A model generated the notes under the pieces. It made no database searches and was not told the origin of the DNA. It worked only from the letters and a program-made list of their open reading frames with translations. A program made the position numbers and the translations under genes. A DNA stretch of 64,000 nt from Anisus vortex (taxonomy: Eukaryota > Mollusca > Gastropoda > Planorbidae), in assembly GCA_949126835.1 (NCBI GenBank), contig OX421506.1:23769301-23833300 (forward strand), read 5' to 3'. This document shows positions 11,851 through 22,425 of the stretch, piece after piece; position 1 is the stretch's first letter; every line of letters starts with the position of its first letter.

Positions 11851-11999
11851 GTAGACTAAAGTAGTAAAGAGCATTATGTGTATGTCCTACACTGACTAAG
11901 TTTTAACTATACTTTAGTAATGTAATAATAACATTGGTTATTTATATAGCGCCATCTATTCCCGCTATTAAATTGTGCATGGTTAGTGATCCTATATAA

Positions 12000-12320
12000 T
12001 CTTATATTGTTATGGACGCTCCTACTATAAAGAAGATTATTGTGTCCTACGCTCACGTGTGGTCTGAGTCTAGTCTTGCATTTTGGTCAGTGTTTTAAAT
12101 GCTGTTAAGTTATTGGTTTTCCTGGTTTGTTCGGGAAACGTATTCCATGCCCCGGATGCCACTCTTGAAGAAAGAGTAGCCTACTTATATGCATTTGGTC
12201 ATGCAGAAGTATAGTATATACTAGTATAATAATAATAGTATAATATAATAAGTAAAGTGTTTTTGTCCTTTGGTTTATCTGAGCATTGTAACAGGTTGAT
12301 ATTGTGTGGAATTTCAAAGT
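12000..12320 (-). mobile_element. LINE 3' end (TAAGA-ended family), minus strand
   Basis: On the minus strand this encodes degraded versions of the NAYK...FPSG...NGLPEQTRK end and continues into the ATGCAAGACTAGACTCAGAC / GCGTAGGACACAATAATCTT tail. The closest full reference in the window is 20308-21175. Confidence 0.85.
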
Positions 12321-12664
12321 TAGAATTTAATGTCTCATTTATTATTACTACTTTACTCTTTACCATTCTATCCTCTAGTGTTTCTAGGTTTTGTGATTTA
12401 ACTATTGGTGTTTACATTTAGCATGCCCAATGCTCTCTTGGTCTAAATATGACTACGGGATTCCGAGAACGCCAATGAGCTTCCACGTATCTAAGCAAGA
12501 CCAACACATCATGTTTTGTGTACAATTGTTGACCTTTTATTTTAATGATCAATTTATCGTATCAGACCAGTGAGTGTATTGAAAAGTCATTCATTTCTTA
12601 TGTCCGTCATCTAGAGTAAGGGTTTTAAATTGTCATACAAATTTGAAGTCAATTGAAGAAATTT

Positions 12665-13060
12665 ACTTATCTTACTTACTTAGACTTAGATACCCCCGCA
12701 CCGTTCGGCGCATCGGGCATTGATAGTTCTCCAGTGGGCTCTGTCCGTAACCACTGCTGTAATGGCACTGGTGTCGTCCCTTTTTATGTCAACATAGCGG
12801 AGGTCATCAGCGATCGTTGTACGCCATGTTGTTTTAGGTCTCCCCCTTTTCCGCGTCGTTTATTGGGCGGCCGCCATCTGATTGCTGTGTAGGGTAGCCG
12901 ATGATCAGGCTGGCGAATTATATGGCCGGCAAATTTGAAGCGACGTCCGGTGACCGTCGTCGATAGTGGGCGCTTTTTTGTTAAGCGATAAACTTCTTCA
13001 TTTATAACCCGGTTTCTATAAGTGATCTTAAGTATGCTGAACAAAATATAAAAACAACCT
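12665..13060 (-). pseudogene. LINE ORF2 C-terminal remnant (GHxxR...RRxG type)
   Basis: The minus-strand translation includes RRFKFAGHIIRQPDHRLPYT then AIRWRPPNKRRGKGG and LKQHGVQRSL, continuing degraded into a TEPTGE...PDAP block. This is the familiar post-reverse-transcriptase tail of RTE- or R1-like LINEs (GH-x-R-P-D ... RGRPxxxW). No catalytic domain remains. Confidence 0.8.
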
Positions 13061-13689
13061 TTCATCATATAACAATACACACATACTATGAAAAATACCA
13101 GCTGATGAAAGATGAACACAACTGCTTCAGCCTGATACGGTCAACACACTCTCTCTAACACACAACAACAACAACACGTTTAGTATGTCATAACTTCTGA
13201 CCAAGGGGTTTGGGGGCTAGAACAACGCAGATAATGAACCAGTGAACTCAGTCCAGTGGGACATAACAAACTCCAATGGACTGGTCATCAGGATTCAACG
13301 TTTACATAGCACATTGTATTTTGCAATGAACAATGAACACACGCATTTAGTATATAACATAAAACACAGTAATGTTCTATTCAAAATTGTCAATGTTTAT
13401 TAATTTCAAGATTTCAATTTTTTTTCTTCATTTACTGGACTTTTATAAAATGAACAAAATAAATACAAATCCTTACAAAGGCATAATTTTATGGTTGTAA
13501 TAAATTAGCACGACTAAATGTTTCTATTTGTAAATGAACCGAAAAGAAAGTTAAAAACAAACACTTATTGCATAACACACAAAGTAAAAAAAAAATTTAC
13601 CCAGATTTTTTAAATACATGGTCTACTGTGCTAAAATACAAGCAGCAAATAAAAATAAAAATGGAGTAGTAATATATGTGTAGATTTTA

Positions 13690-13835
13690 CGGACGCACAT
13701 TCTATAGAGAATAACATTACGTCCTAAGTCAGTGACTTTTCGTTAAGTCTTGCATTTTTTAAATTGTTGTAAAGCTAGTGGCTTTCCGGACATACTCGGG
13801 TAACCCATTCCATGTCCAAATGCCTTTTTAGAAGG
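13690..13835 (-). mobile_element. Diverged LINE 3' tail, minus strand
   Basis: Degenerate version of the TAAGA-family tail (GGACGCACATTCTATAGAG, ACGTCCTAAG, AGTCTTGCATTTT, GGTAACCCATTCCATGTCC). Confidence 0.65.
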
Positions 13836-14324
13836 AATAAAAATGTATGTGTGGAAGGAATGGTGGAGCTGGGCTATTATATGGTTATTTATTTACCCTG
13901 ATGATGCAGTGACATATAAGTTTATACGAATTTTTCATTTACTGATATAACGTCTTTAAATCTTTCACAATCACAAGTTGTTCATCTCTTAGAATAGCCT
14001 TGTTACTATTCACAATAAGAAGATTTCATATAAGGCCTGAGAACAGGCAACAGGGTCTTGGATTTCGACTGCAACGGTTTAGGTATTTAAATTCAGGTAG
14101 AGCACGGTCTTTCGAGAGGTTATCCCTAAGTCTATCCTTTGTCCCGTTACTGATGGGCACGTGGTAAAAAATTAAGGCATTTGGCCATATGATAGCTTTG
14201 CACTCCGACGCAAAAGAAAATAGTGCCAAAATGTATCTACAGAAATTATTAAAGGGTGCTTCATTTTAAACTTTATCAGAGTCGCTTCTTCATCTTCTTC
14301 TATCAACAAGACAAAAGAGCTGTC

Positions 14325-14594
14325 TCTATCTCTCTCCCTCTCTCTCTCTTTCTGTATTTCACTCTCTCTATCTTTCTCTCTTACTCTCTCTTTGTCTTTC
14401 TCTCTCTCTGTCTTTCTCTCTTCCTCTTTCTGTCGTTCTCTCTCTTTGTCGTTCTCTCTCTGTCTTTTTCTCTCCCTCTCTCTCGTTCTCTCTCTCCCTC
14501 TGTCTGTCTTTCTCTCTCTGTCTTTTCCTCTCACTATCTTTTTCTCTCTTTCTAGCTTTCCCTCTCTCTCTCTCTCTCTCTCTGTGTCTTTCTT

Positions 14595-14640
<46 letters not shown>
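14325..14640. repeat. TC-rich polypyrimidine tract
   Basis: About 315 bp of TCTCTC with TTTC and TGTC interruptions. It explains the Arg/Glu-rich and Ser/Leu-rich open frames on both strands. Confidence 0.95.
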
Positions 14641-15480
14641 GTACTCAATGTGAAACAAGTCTAGTGGTATGCCCTCATTTGTTTTAGCTGTGTTGTGTTG
14701 GTAATTAGGTCTGTAGGTTGAAGAGACAATAATGCACGACTAAAAACGATAAGTATAATGAACAATAAGGCAATAATGATACGTGACATCGCATTAGGTG
14801 TCTGATAAACATAATAATAACATTAACATCAGTAAACATAGACTAAAGCTCAAATAGCCCTATACAAACAATATTATATGTTATAAATACATGTTTGCAT
14901 ACACAAGACGCAAATTAATGATTTCTTATACAGATGAAATCATATAATTAGTTTAACAAAGACATTAAAGTTCCTAGTCAGCACTAAACATATTATTTTA
15001 AAACTAAGACACGACAATATGAAATATAAAAAAAAAATATAAAGCACACAAAAATAAAATCTTGCTGGAAAAAAAAGGCACGCAACTCTGTTAATTTAAC
15101 ATCGTCTCAAGATGACCTTGATTATTTCCCTTCTGTCTTCATTCAACACAAACGTGACAAGCACAGAATAGAACTATCATTCCAATTACGCCAACATGGG
15201 GAAGTACTGTACGTCGATATATTTACATAAATAAAAAAATTCATAATCATTAGTCACCCCTGACGTTACCCAACGTCTATTTTTAGAGGCTGTCTAATGT
15301 AATAATATGGACCAAGATAAACATAAACAATAAAACGCATAATAAATAACATCTGGTTGTTGTTGTGTTTTTTTTTGTACTAAAGGCAGTAAAATATTCA
15401 AAAAGGTTTTTTTTTATACATAAATAAACATTTATATAAAACGAAAGCATTGATGCCAAACTACTCATATATCAGACACA

Positions 15481-15727
15481 CTGTGGTCGAGCGGCAGCGC
15501 GTACGGAAGGTCCTGAGCTCGAATCCTGGTGAGGGCTAGGACTTTTTCCCGGGACTCGCGAGTGTGTCCCTGAGTTTACCCAGTTTTGGTGGGTACCTGA
15601 CTTTAGTTGGCGTAATGTAAAGCGGCTAGCATTGTGCTGGCCACACAATCACATAGTTTGCCGTGGCCACGGAACCTGGTGAATGCTGCTTCACCGGCCC
15701 TATGATCAATTTGGTCCGACGGGATGC
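15481..15727 (+). mobile_element. tRNA-derived SINE, family A
   Basis: A-box-like GTGGTCGAGCGGCAGCGCG and B-box-like AGCTCGAATCC are followed by a body shared with 33375-33650: GTGTCCCTGAGT, TACCCAG, GGCCACACAATCAC, CCGTGGCCACGGAA, GCTTCACCGGCCC. Confidence 0.92.
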
Positions 15728-16179
15728 TTTAGTTAACTACTTCCGAATTAACTACGTTCAATTTTCATGGTTTTCAAATATATTTCTTTAGCTTCTTTAG
15801 TTGTAAAAGAGAAGATTCGTTTCGAAGGTCACAAATTGTACCTGATGTTTTTCTCCGCAATGGATGCAACTAAGTCGTTGTTATTGGAGAGGAACGGTGA
15901 GGTGGGCAGTACGGAATCGATGTGTTTTTTTCTCATTACCAATTTACTTTTTTCGCTTACAACTAAACAGAACTGTAATAAAACAATAAAACCATGTAGA
16001 CGTAGGCGAAAAAACCGAGGGCTGGATACCTGTGCTGTATGAAGAATAGGACAATAGGTTTACAAGTTTGATTACTAATGGAGATAAACCATTATATAAT
16101 TTAATATATAAATGTATAAGTGTATGATGCGGTTTAAACATTAACTGACTCTCCAGAGGTAGACGTGTTATGCAGAGCC

Positions 16180-16340
16180 TTCACAAGCTTTTGTGGCGCC
16201 CCAGGGCAAAAGTTTCAGCGACGCCCCCTTGCATACTATAACAGCTTTATTTAGTGATATATTTAGACATTTAAACTATTGTGCCGCCCCTTAGAAGTAT
16301 CAACCCCGGGCATATGCCCCCCATCTGCCGTCTGAGGGCA
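16180..16340 (-). mobile_element. hAT-like MITE related to 6806-6982, minus strand
   Basis: Reverse complement carries GGGGCATATGCCCGGGG, TATGCAAGGGGGCGTCGCTG and ACTTTTGCCCTGGGGCGCC. Its CAGTGCCCTCAG end abuts the 15-bp minisatellite. Confidence 0.75.
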
Positions 16341-16346
16341 CTGGTG

Positions 16347-16712
16347 TTATGTGATGTTTGGTTTCACTATGTTTGGTGTCACTATGTTTGGTGCCACTAT
16401 GTTTGTTGTCACTATGTTTGTTGTCACTATGTTTTTTGTCAGTATGTTTTTTGTCACTATGTTTGGTGTCACTCTGTTTGGTGTCACTATGTTTGGTGCC
16501 AATATGTTTGTTGTCACTATGTTTGTAGTCACTATGTTTATTGTCACTATGTTTGTTGTCACTATGTTTGTTGTCACTATGTTTTTTGTCACTATGTTTG
16601 TTGTCACTATGTTTGTTGTCACTATGTTTGGTGTCACTATGTCTGTTTTCACTATGTTTGATGTCACTATATTTGATGTTACTATGTTTGATGTCACTAT
16701 GTACAGTCACGC
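16347..16712. repeat. Minisatellite, 15-bp unit
   Basis: About 24 copies of TTTGTTGTCACTATG-like units (variants with GGT, TTT and GAT). Because 15 is a multiple of three, every frame stays open on both strands, giving several false frames. Confidence 0.95.
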
Positions 16713-16810
16713 CCACTACCAACGTCTCCACCCCTCCCCCTTTTTATAGCTTCCTTTTTTTAGAATAACAAATTTCTCCCCCCCCCCTCCTTCCCTTTTC
16801 CTTTCCTCTT

Positions 16811-16816
16811 TTTATT
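16811..16816 (-). terminator. candidate poly(A) signal for the Wnt gene
   Basis: The minus strand reads AATAAA here, about 840 nt downstream of the Wnt stop codon. I noticed no closer canonical hexamer on that strand. In this AT-rich DNA such a hexamer is expected by chance, so this is only a candidate 3' UTR end. Confidence 0.25.
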
Positions 16817-17658
16817 TAGCACTGAGCAGAAAATTCAATTTCAAATTTTCAATAGACTTCTGGATGTCTATCCTTGGTCAAAGTATCCCGTTTTAGGTTT
16901 TTGAGAAAAAAAAATTGGAGAAAATGTATCATTTTAGCAATATGGCATTTGTGAATAAAAAAAATATTTGTTCATAAAATGCAGTTCAATCATATAATTT
17001 ATAAAGTTTTACATATCATTGGATTAATATTACTTTTGTAAATACAAAAAAGGCTTATGATATAATATTTGTCAACGAGCATTATTATTTAAAAAAAATT
17101 TATATTTTGTACTTTATGGACATTTTCTTTTTTTCAGCAGGATATTTAAATAGTTTTCGTAGCAAAAGAAACACATGCAACCAAAGCGTGTCGATATGAG
17201 AGTTTCTGGCGATTCAGAGGACAGAATAGGCGTTCATTATTGAATATGAAAGCTGATGCACCATGCAAGTCTGAACATTTTAAAGGCCACATGTGGATTT
17301 ACATGACCGATTCACTGCAAGGTTCGCGATAGTTTTCAGCAAAAATAAATAAATTTGATTTGACTAAAACAAAAAAGTTAAAACTACTTTGTCGCAAATG
17401 TTGGGAAGAAAATGTTAGTAAATTTGCGTTCATTTGAATAGCAGCCAATAACAGGATCTGGTTAGAGAAAAAGGACAAGCTGCTAGCTCCCTGGAACAAC
17501 ACAAGCGTTGCAAGAATCCAACGGGTCTACTTTGCTTTTAAACTAAATAGTTTCGTCAACTTCCCAATGTTTTCAGAATTTTTTCCACTTGCTTGATAAA
17601 TGGAACGATAACTCTGCGTTAAAATGAAAGGAAGGGTCGAATTCTCTGCTCCTGAATC

Positions 17659-18180
17659 CTATTTACAGAGGAATAGTTCCTCCTCGTCGTCGCATTGGTT
17701 GCACTTGACCTCGCAGCACCAGATGACCTCACACTTGCACGCGCGCTTAACCTTCTGCCTCTGGACGTTGTAGCCCCGCCCACAGCAGATCGTGTCACAG
17801 TTCGCCCCCTTGGCACAGGACCTGCCGGCCGTGCCCGGGGAGTAGCGCCCTTCCCTGCAGAAGTTCGGGGAGTCCTCGATATAGGTGAGGTCCCCCCTCC
17901 TGAGCGGGGCGGTGGCGTTGGGCGCCGCGTCGGCCTCCTCCCGCCGCGGGAGGAGGGCCGCCGCGCCTTCTTCCGGGAAAACCCGAAATCGTTTCTGCAG
18001 CTGGGTTTCCCCGGTGACCTGGTTGGTGACGGGGATGACCTTGGACGACCTCTCGTACTTGGCCTTGAGGCTGCTGCCCACGGTCTGGAAAGGAGACAGT
18101 CTCAGCCAGCATGTCTTCACGGCGCATGATCCCGACACTCCGTGGCACTTGCAGATTGTGCTGACCAGGTCCTTGACAGT
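17659..18180 (-). CDS. Wnt9: Wnt9-type ligand, last coding exon with stop codon
   Basis: The exon is 522 nt: 173 residues and a TAG stop at 17661-17659, entered in phase 0 after acceptor TGTCCACAG. Residues 10-19 hold CKCHGVSGSC. Ser16 of this exon lies in the CHGxSGxC motif whose serine is palmitoleoylated by Porcupine in characterised Wnts. A variable linker follows (about residues 65-100), rich in Glu, Ala and Arg, with an NAT glycosylation triplet and locally very GC-rich DNA. The C-terminal cysteine-rich domain begins at EDSPNFC and contains the double-cysteine pairs ICC and WCC and a final ELFLCK. It has 16 cysteines, and the three exons total 24, the usual Wnt number. The frame is open with no damage, so the gene looks functional. 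An antisense open frame at 17695-18129 is a GC-rich shadow. Confidence 0.95.
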   Translation of the reverse strand, partial: TVKDLVSTICKCHGVSGSCAVKTCWLRLSPFQTVGSSLKAKYERSSKVIPVTNQVTGETQLQKRFRVFPEEGAAALLPRREEADAAPNATAPLRRGDLTYIEDSPNFCREGRYSPGTAGRSCAKGANCDTICCGRGYNVQRQKVKRACKCEVIWCCEVKCNQCDDEEELFLCK

Positions 18181-18267
18181 CTGTGGACACATACAGATTG
18201 AGCAATTACAGCAAATATTAATTAGTGGATTTATGAAAACATTTGGAGTCATGGGTAAAATGTTATC

Positions 18268-18490
18268 ATAACGATAAATATTTCTCTTTCATTCTGCCTA
18301 TGTATCTATCCATAGCGATAAATATTTCTCTTTCATTCTGCCTATATATCTATCCATAGCGATAAATATTTCTCTTTTATTCTCCCTATATATATATATA
18401 CATCCATAGCGATAAATATCTCTCTTTCATTCTGCCTATATATATATACATCCATAGCGATAAATATCTATCTTTCATTCTCCCTATGTA
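18268..18490. repeat. Tandem repeat, 44-50 bp unit
   Basis: Five copies of GATAAATATTTCTCTTTCAT plus TCTGCCTATATATCTATCCATAGC, starting near 18273, 18317, 18361, 18411 and 18459. Length varies through a TA run. The array begins about 90 bp upstream of the last Wnt exon acceptor. Confidence 0.9.
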
Positions 18491-19641
18491 TCTATCCATC
18501 TCTCAATAATTTTCTCACTTATTCGCTATAATCTATCCCCCTTATCGTGCCATATATCTATCTGTCTCACTGTATGTTAATGTCCTTATCACGCTTAGCA
18601 TTTTATATCTGACTCAATATATGGTAGTCTCTATGTATAACAATTTATTTAAGTAAATTATTTTTTTACGTAGGGCTATAGACGAAATATATAGGGCGTT
18701 TGCAATCACGTGACGAAAAGCACGTGATTTGTGTTTACTTTCTGTAATGGTGTACAAGTAATAATGGCCGCTGTATTAATAAAGTTTCATATAGGCTCGA
18801 GCTTTTTTTAAATGATGTGTTGTGTTTTAAGTCTTATTAAGATTTAAGCTGTATTATGTATGTTAAATAAAATAGGCTATTTTATTATTATCATAGACAT
18901 AGATCATAGACGATGTGAGCCTATTAGTGACTTGACTAGATAGCCTATTCATCAACACTATCACTTGACATCGTAGCCTAGCCTACGAAACATTAAAAGT
19001 GTAGGCCTATAAAGTGAAATTGAAAGTGTAAATAGGTCTAGCCGGCCCTAGCCTAATCACATTAATCAATTAATCTACAGTACTACTATTTACCTCCTTA
19101 TTTTTTAGTAGGATAGCCAATATTCAGATGTGAATTTTGCATGATAAAGAGCAACTTCACTTTCACCACGTTACATTTGTACCTCAAGTGGGTTCTTATA
19201 TTTACACAATTACGTCACTAAAAATAGAGTAAAAACCTAAGCCACGCCCACTGAGATCGCTCTCTATATATCACATAGGCCTAGAACTACAGAAAAAAAC
19301 ATTTATAAACTACAATAGACAGAAAGCTATAATAATGTTCAAAATATTATTTTTTTTTATATACTAAAAAGAATGAATAGTGTAATTTAAAATAAATATT
19401 GTATTCGGGTTATAAAAAAAGCATGTCTTTTTTTTTTTACAAAAAGTTATTACCATCCCTGCATGAGAATCGAACATCCGTCTCTCGCATGCGTCTAAAA
19501 TATTATTAATAAATTTTACTGACTGAAAACATTTCAGGTAGGTAAATGTAGGCGAAGTCCTGAAATTCTTTACAGTCTTTAAATAAAAAGTTATACTAAT
19601 GGAAATAAATTTAAAAAATTACAAAAAGAAACAAAAATTAG

Positions 19642-19708
19642 TGGGGAATTGAACCAAGGTCGCCGGTATAGCAGGGGGTGCGCTAACCACTCATCTAGGG
19701 AGGACACC
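19642..19708 (-). mobile_element. tRNA-like SINE head, minus strand
   Basis: The minus strand reads TAGATGAGTGGTTAGCGCA (A-box-like), then GACCTTGGTTCAATTCCCC (B-box-like), at tRNA spacing. Stems do not close well, so a decayed SINE is more likely than a tRNA gene. Confidence 0.55.
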
Positions 19709-20032
19709 TGTCAGAAGCGAGATCGCAAAAGTAAAATGTGAGACAGTAAAGTCGCCAGTCTTTAAATTAACCGATGGGATTGGAATCCACACACACAGTC
19801 TATTTCATAATATATATAAAGTTGTTTTTTTTTATATTTATCTAATTATTTATTTATTAACAAGGGGACTAAAACTATTTTTATTTGGAAATCAATAAAA
19901 AAAAATCTGATTATGAATAACTCTGGTGTCCCAAGTGTTTCAAAATATTAACTAGGTTGTCTTTCTTTAAACGAAAACAAATAAAGCCCAGAATTATATT
20001 TAGCTTTGTAGGTACATGTACTGGGTTGGATC

Positions 20033-20305
20033 AAAGAATATAATAACACGGACCGATTGCTCTATTTCTAGAGCTGAATGGTTAGTTTGCGCATGCGCGG
20101 CCTCAGATTTGCCCTCAAGTCTTCAGGTGTAAATAAAAATGAAGAATTGTAAACTGTATCGCAAGAAACTATCTAGATTAACGGACGCTACACGCTTGAA
20201 ACCTAGTAATTTGTATTAAAAACTACAATGCCTGGTAGCAATTGTGCAATTCGTGGATTTTTCAGCAGGTTATACTCGACAAAAGGGTTTGCATTTTTTA
20301 TTTAT
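20033..20305 (+). pseudogene. P-element-like end with THAP-like start, truncated
   Basis: 20033-20080 carries ATCAAAGAATATAATAACAC and GGACCGATTGCTC, a diverged copy of the terminal repeat of the 29600 MITE. About 150 bp further, an ATG at 20228 opens MPGSNCAIRGFFSRLYSTKG, reminiscent of the N terminus of THAP zinc-finger proteins. The THAP CxxC is incomplete (the second cysteine is replaced), and the frame runs into the LINE at about 20308. The reading as the 5' end of an autonomous P-like transposon is inference. Confidence 0.45.
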
Positions 20306-20307
20306 AT

Positions 20308-21175
20308 AGCCTATATAAACAAGGAAACAGGAAAAGATAGTGAACTTTTACAAAAAGATCTAGATGAACTACAAAAATGGGAATCTAACTGGAGTATGTC
20401 TTTTCACCCAGAAAAATGCCTACTGATAAGGATATCCAAGAAAAAGAAACAAATAATAACAAACTACTTCATTCATGGTAAAGAACTAACTCAAACTAAC
20501 AAGGCTAAGTGTCTAGGAGTAATAATAAATGATAAGTTATCTTGGAACCCTCATATTGATGAAGTAATTAAAAAATCAAACAAAACATTACGATTCATAA
20601 AAAGGAACTTTTACAAATGTAATAAGAATAAAAAAAACTAAAATGCTATCTCACATTAGATAGGCCTATATTAGAATATGCAGCATCTGTATGGGACCCA
20701 TTAACTAAGGAAAACATTTAAAAATTAGAACAAATTAAAAAAAGAGCTGCAAGGTTCATAACTAGTGAATATTCCCAATTAACAAGAGTAACACCATTAG
20801 TAAAATCACTAAACCTAGAAACACTAGAGGACAGAAGGGCAAAGAGTAAAGTAGTAATAATACATAAGGCATTAAACTCTAATTTAGAAGTACAACACAA
20901 TAACAACCTGTTGCAAAGCTCCGATAAACATAAAGACAAAAACACTTTCCTTGTCCCTTATGCGAGAACAAATGCATATAAGTACTCTTTCTTCCCGAGT
21001 GGTATTCGGGCATTGAATGGGTTGCCTGAACAAACCAGGAAAACCAATACCTTAACATCATTTAAAACATTAATAAAAATGCAAGACTAGACTCGGACCA
21101 CGGATGAGCGTAGGACGCAATAATCTTCTTTATAGAAGGAGCGTCTGTAATGTATAAGATAAGATAAGATAAGAT
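20308..21175 (+). pseudogene. 5'-truncated LINE (Jockey/I-group type), reverse-transcriptase C-terminus and 3' tail
   Basis: The first open part (to 20641) starts just after where the YxDD catalytic motif should be. It reads LQKWESNWSMSFHPEKC, then KCLGVIINDKLSWNPHI, both typical of the reverse-transcriptase thumb region. After a frameshift it continues RPILEYAASVWDP, LEQIKKRAARFI, RRAKSKVVIIHKALNS and FFPSGIRALNGLPEQTRKT. The 3' UTR has ATGCAAGACTAGACTCGGAC, GTAGGACGCAATAATCTT and a terminal TAAGA repeat. It serves as the reference for about ten shorter tails in the window. Clade is uncertain. Confidence 0.92.
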
Positions 21176-21194
21176 TGTACTGTATTATTGTGTT

Positions 21195-21440
21195 GCAGTG
21201 TATTTCTAGCTTAGAATATAATGATTAATCCGTTGTTAGATTATTGTAGTGTATTTCTAGCTTAGAATGTAATAATTAATCCATTGTTAGATTTTTGTAG
21301 TGTATTTCTAGCTTAGAATGTAATAATTAATCCATTGTTAGATTATTGTAGTGTATTTCTAGCTTAGAATGTAATAATTAATCCGTTGTTAGATTATTGT
21401 AGTGCATTTCTAGCTTAGAATGTAATGATTAATTTATTTT
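21195..21440. repeat. Tandem repeat, 51-bp unit
   Basis: Five copies of TGTATTTCTAGCTTAGAATG then TAATGATTAATCCGTTGTTAGATTATTGTAG, at exact 51-bp spacing from 21201. It directly follows the TAAGA tail of the LINE. Confidence 0.95.
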
Positions 21441-22124
21441 TACCACTTGGTGTGCCATGACCCATCCATATTTTAGCCACATTTCCGCCCCTTGTACAGC
21501 GATGACACTTTTGTCACACATTAGAATAATCCTCCACATCCTCCCCGCCCCCCAACTGGAAAATGGAGGGAGTGGGACAAAATCAAAACCGAACGCACAT
21601 TAAATACTTCTGCACCATATCACTCGTAGCGGTCAGATGTCCACCAGACGACACGATCACAATGCTAATCTTTCGTCCAGTACAAACTTCACTATTTTTT
21701 TTTAACTTTTTTAAACCCAAACTGCCACGCTAAACAACAACAAAAAGGTCATTTTGGGCGGGACTGTTTACGTGCGGATCACTTCGCCACCGCCATCATT
21801 GTCGTCTGTTCAGTGCCGGAAGTGATACCTCAACAATCGGGATTCTCCGTTTTCTATTGACCCCATCGGGCCCCATGCGACCAATTTTTCGTCTTGCGGT
21901 GGCCAGCTGCTCAGTTGGGCGAAAAGGGATGCCGTCAAGATGGGGGGAGGGGCCTGTGTGGGGGCTAAAGAAAGGCAAACCGAAAAGTTATTTAACGTGT
22001 GTGTGTGTGTGTTGGTTTGTGTGTGTGTATTGCAATCAAATTCAAATTATCTTCTTCGGCTTATACGAGTGCCGAAGGTTTAACACTTCTTTGTAAAGTA
22101 AGAGAATGCTATTAAAAGAGGCGG

Positions 22125-22285
22125 AACTCGCGCATTGAATGGGTTGCCTGAAGAAATCAGGAAAACCAGTAACTCAACATCATTTAAAACACTAATCAAA
22201 ATGCAAGACTAGAATCAGACCGCAAATGAAAGAAGGACGCAATAATCTTCTTTATAGAAGGCGCGTCTGTTTTTGAATCATCATT
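22125..22285 (+). mobile_element. LINE 3' end (TAAGA-ended family)
   Basis: TTGAATGGGTTGCCTGAAGA through ATGCAAGACTAGAATCAGAC to GAAGGCGCGTCTG, followed at once by a CR1-like tail. Confidence 0.88.
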
Positions 22286-22425
22286 TAGTTTTGTATCTCA
22301 TGGCCTATAGATTGTATCCGTGTTCTTAGTTATATGTTAAATACGCTCTGAGTTTGCATTATGTTTGTTGGCAGCGCTATACAAATGTCTTTATTATTAT
22401 TATTATTATATTATATAAGATACGA
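22286..22425 (+). mobile_element. CR1-like LINE 3' tail
   Basis: TTGAATCATCATTTAGTTTT, ATAGATTGTATCCGTGTTCT and GTTGGCAGCGCTATACAAAT, ending in an ATT microsatellite. Near-identical to 24450-24590. Confidence 0.9.

Larger units (their letters stand above)
1..17658. other. 3' flank of the Wnt gene, repeat-rich and without a recognised gene
   Basis: This DNA lies downstream of the Wnt stop. Beyond the repeats listed separately, several stretches are AT-rich with nothing I recognise: 1-330, 430-990, 1220-2580, 3735-4035, 4985-5385, 5660-6330, 11850-11995, 13065-13685, 13835-14320, 14645-15480, 15730-16175 and 16715-17650. Short open frames in these stretches lack domain-like composition. No exon of a neighbouring Wnt gene was seen, although Wnt9 is clustered with Wnt1, Wnt6 and Wnt10 in many animals. 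Confidence 0.7.

Noticed and set aside
14172..14658. Arg/Glu-rich and Ser/Leu-rich frames
   Set aside because: Translation of the TC-rich tract.
16281..16768. Several long repetitive frames on both strands
   Set aside because: 15-bp minisatellite; the period is a multiple of three, so all frames stay open.
17695..18129. 144-codon plus-strand frame
   Set aside because: Antisense shadow of the GC-rich last Wnt exon; no independent domain.
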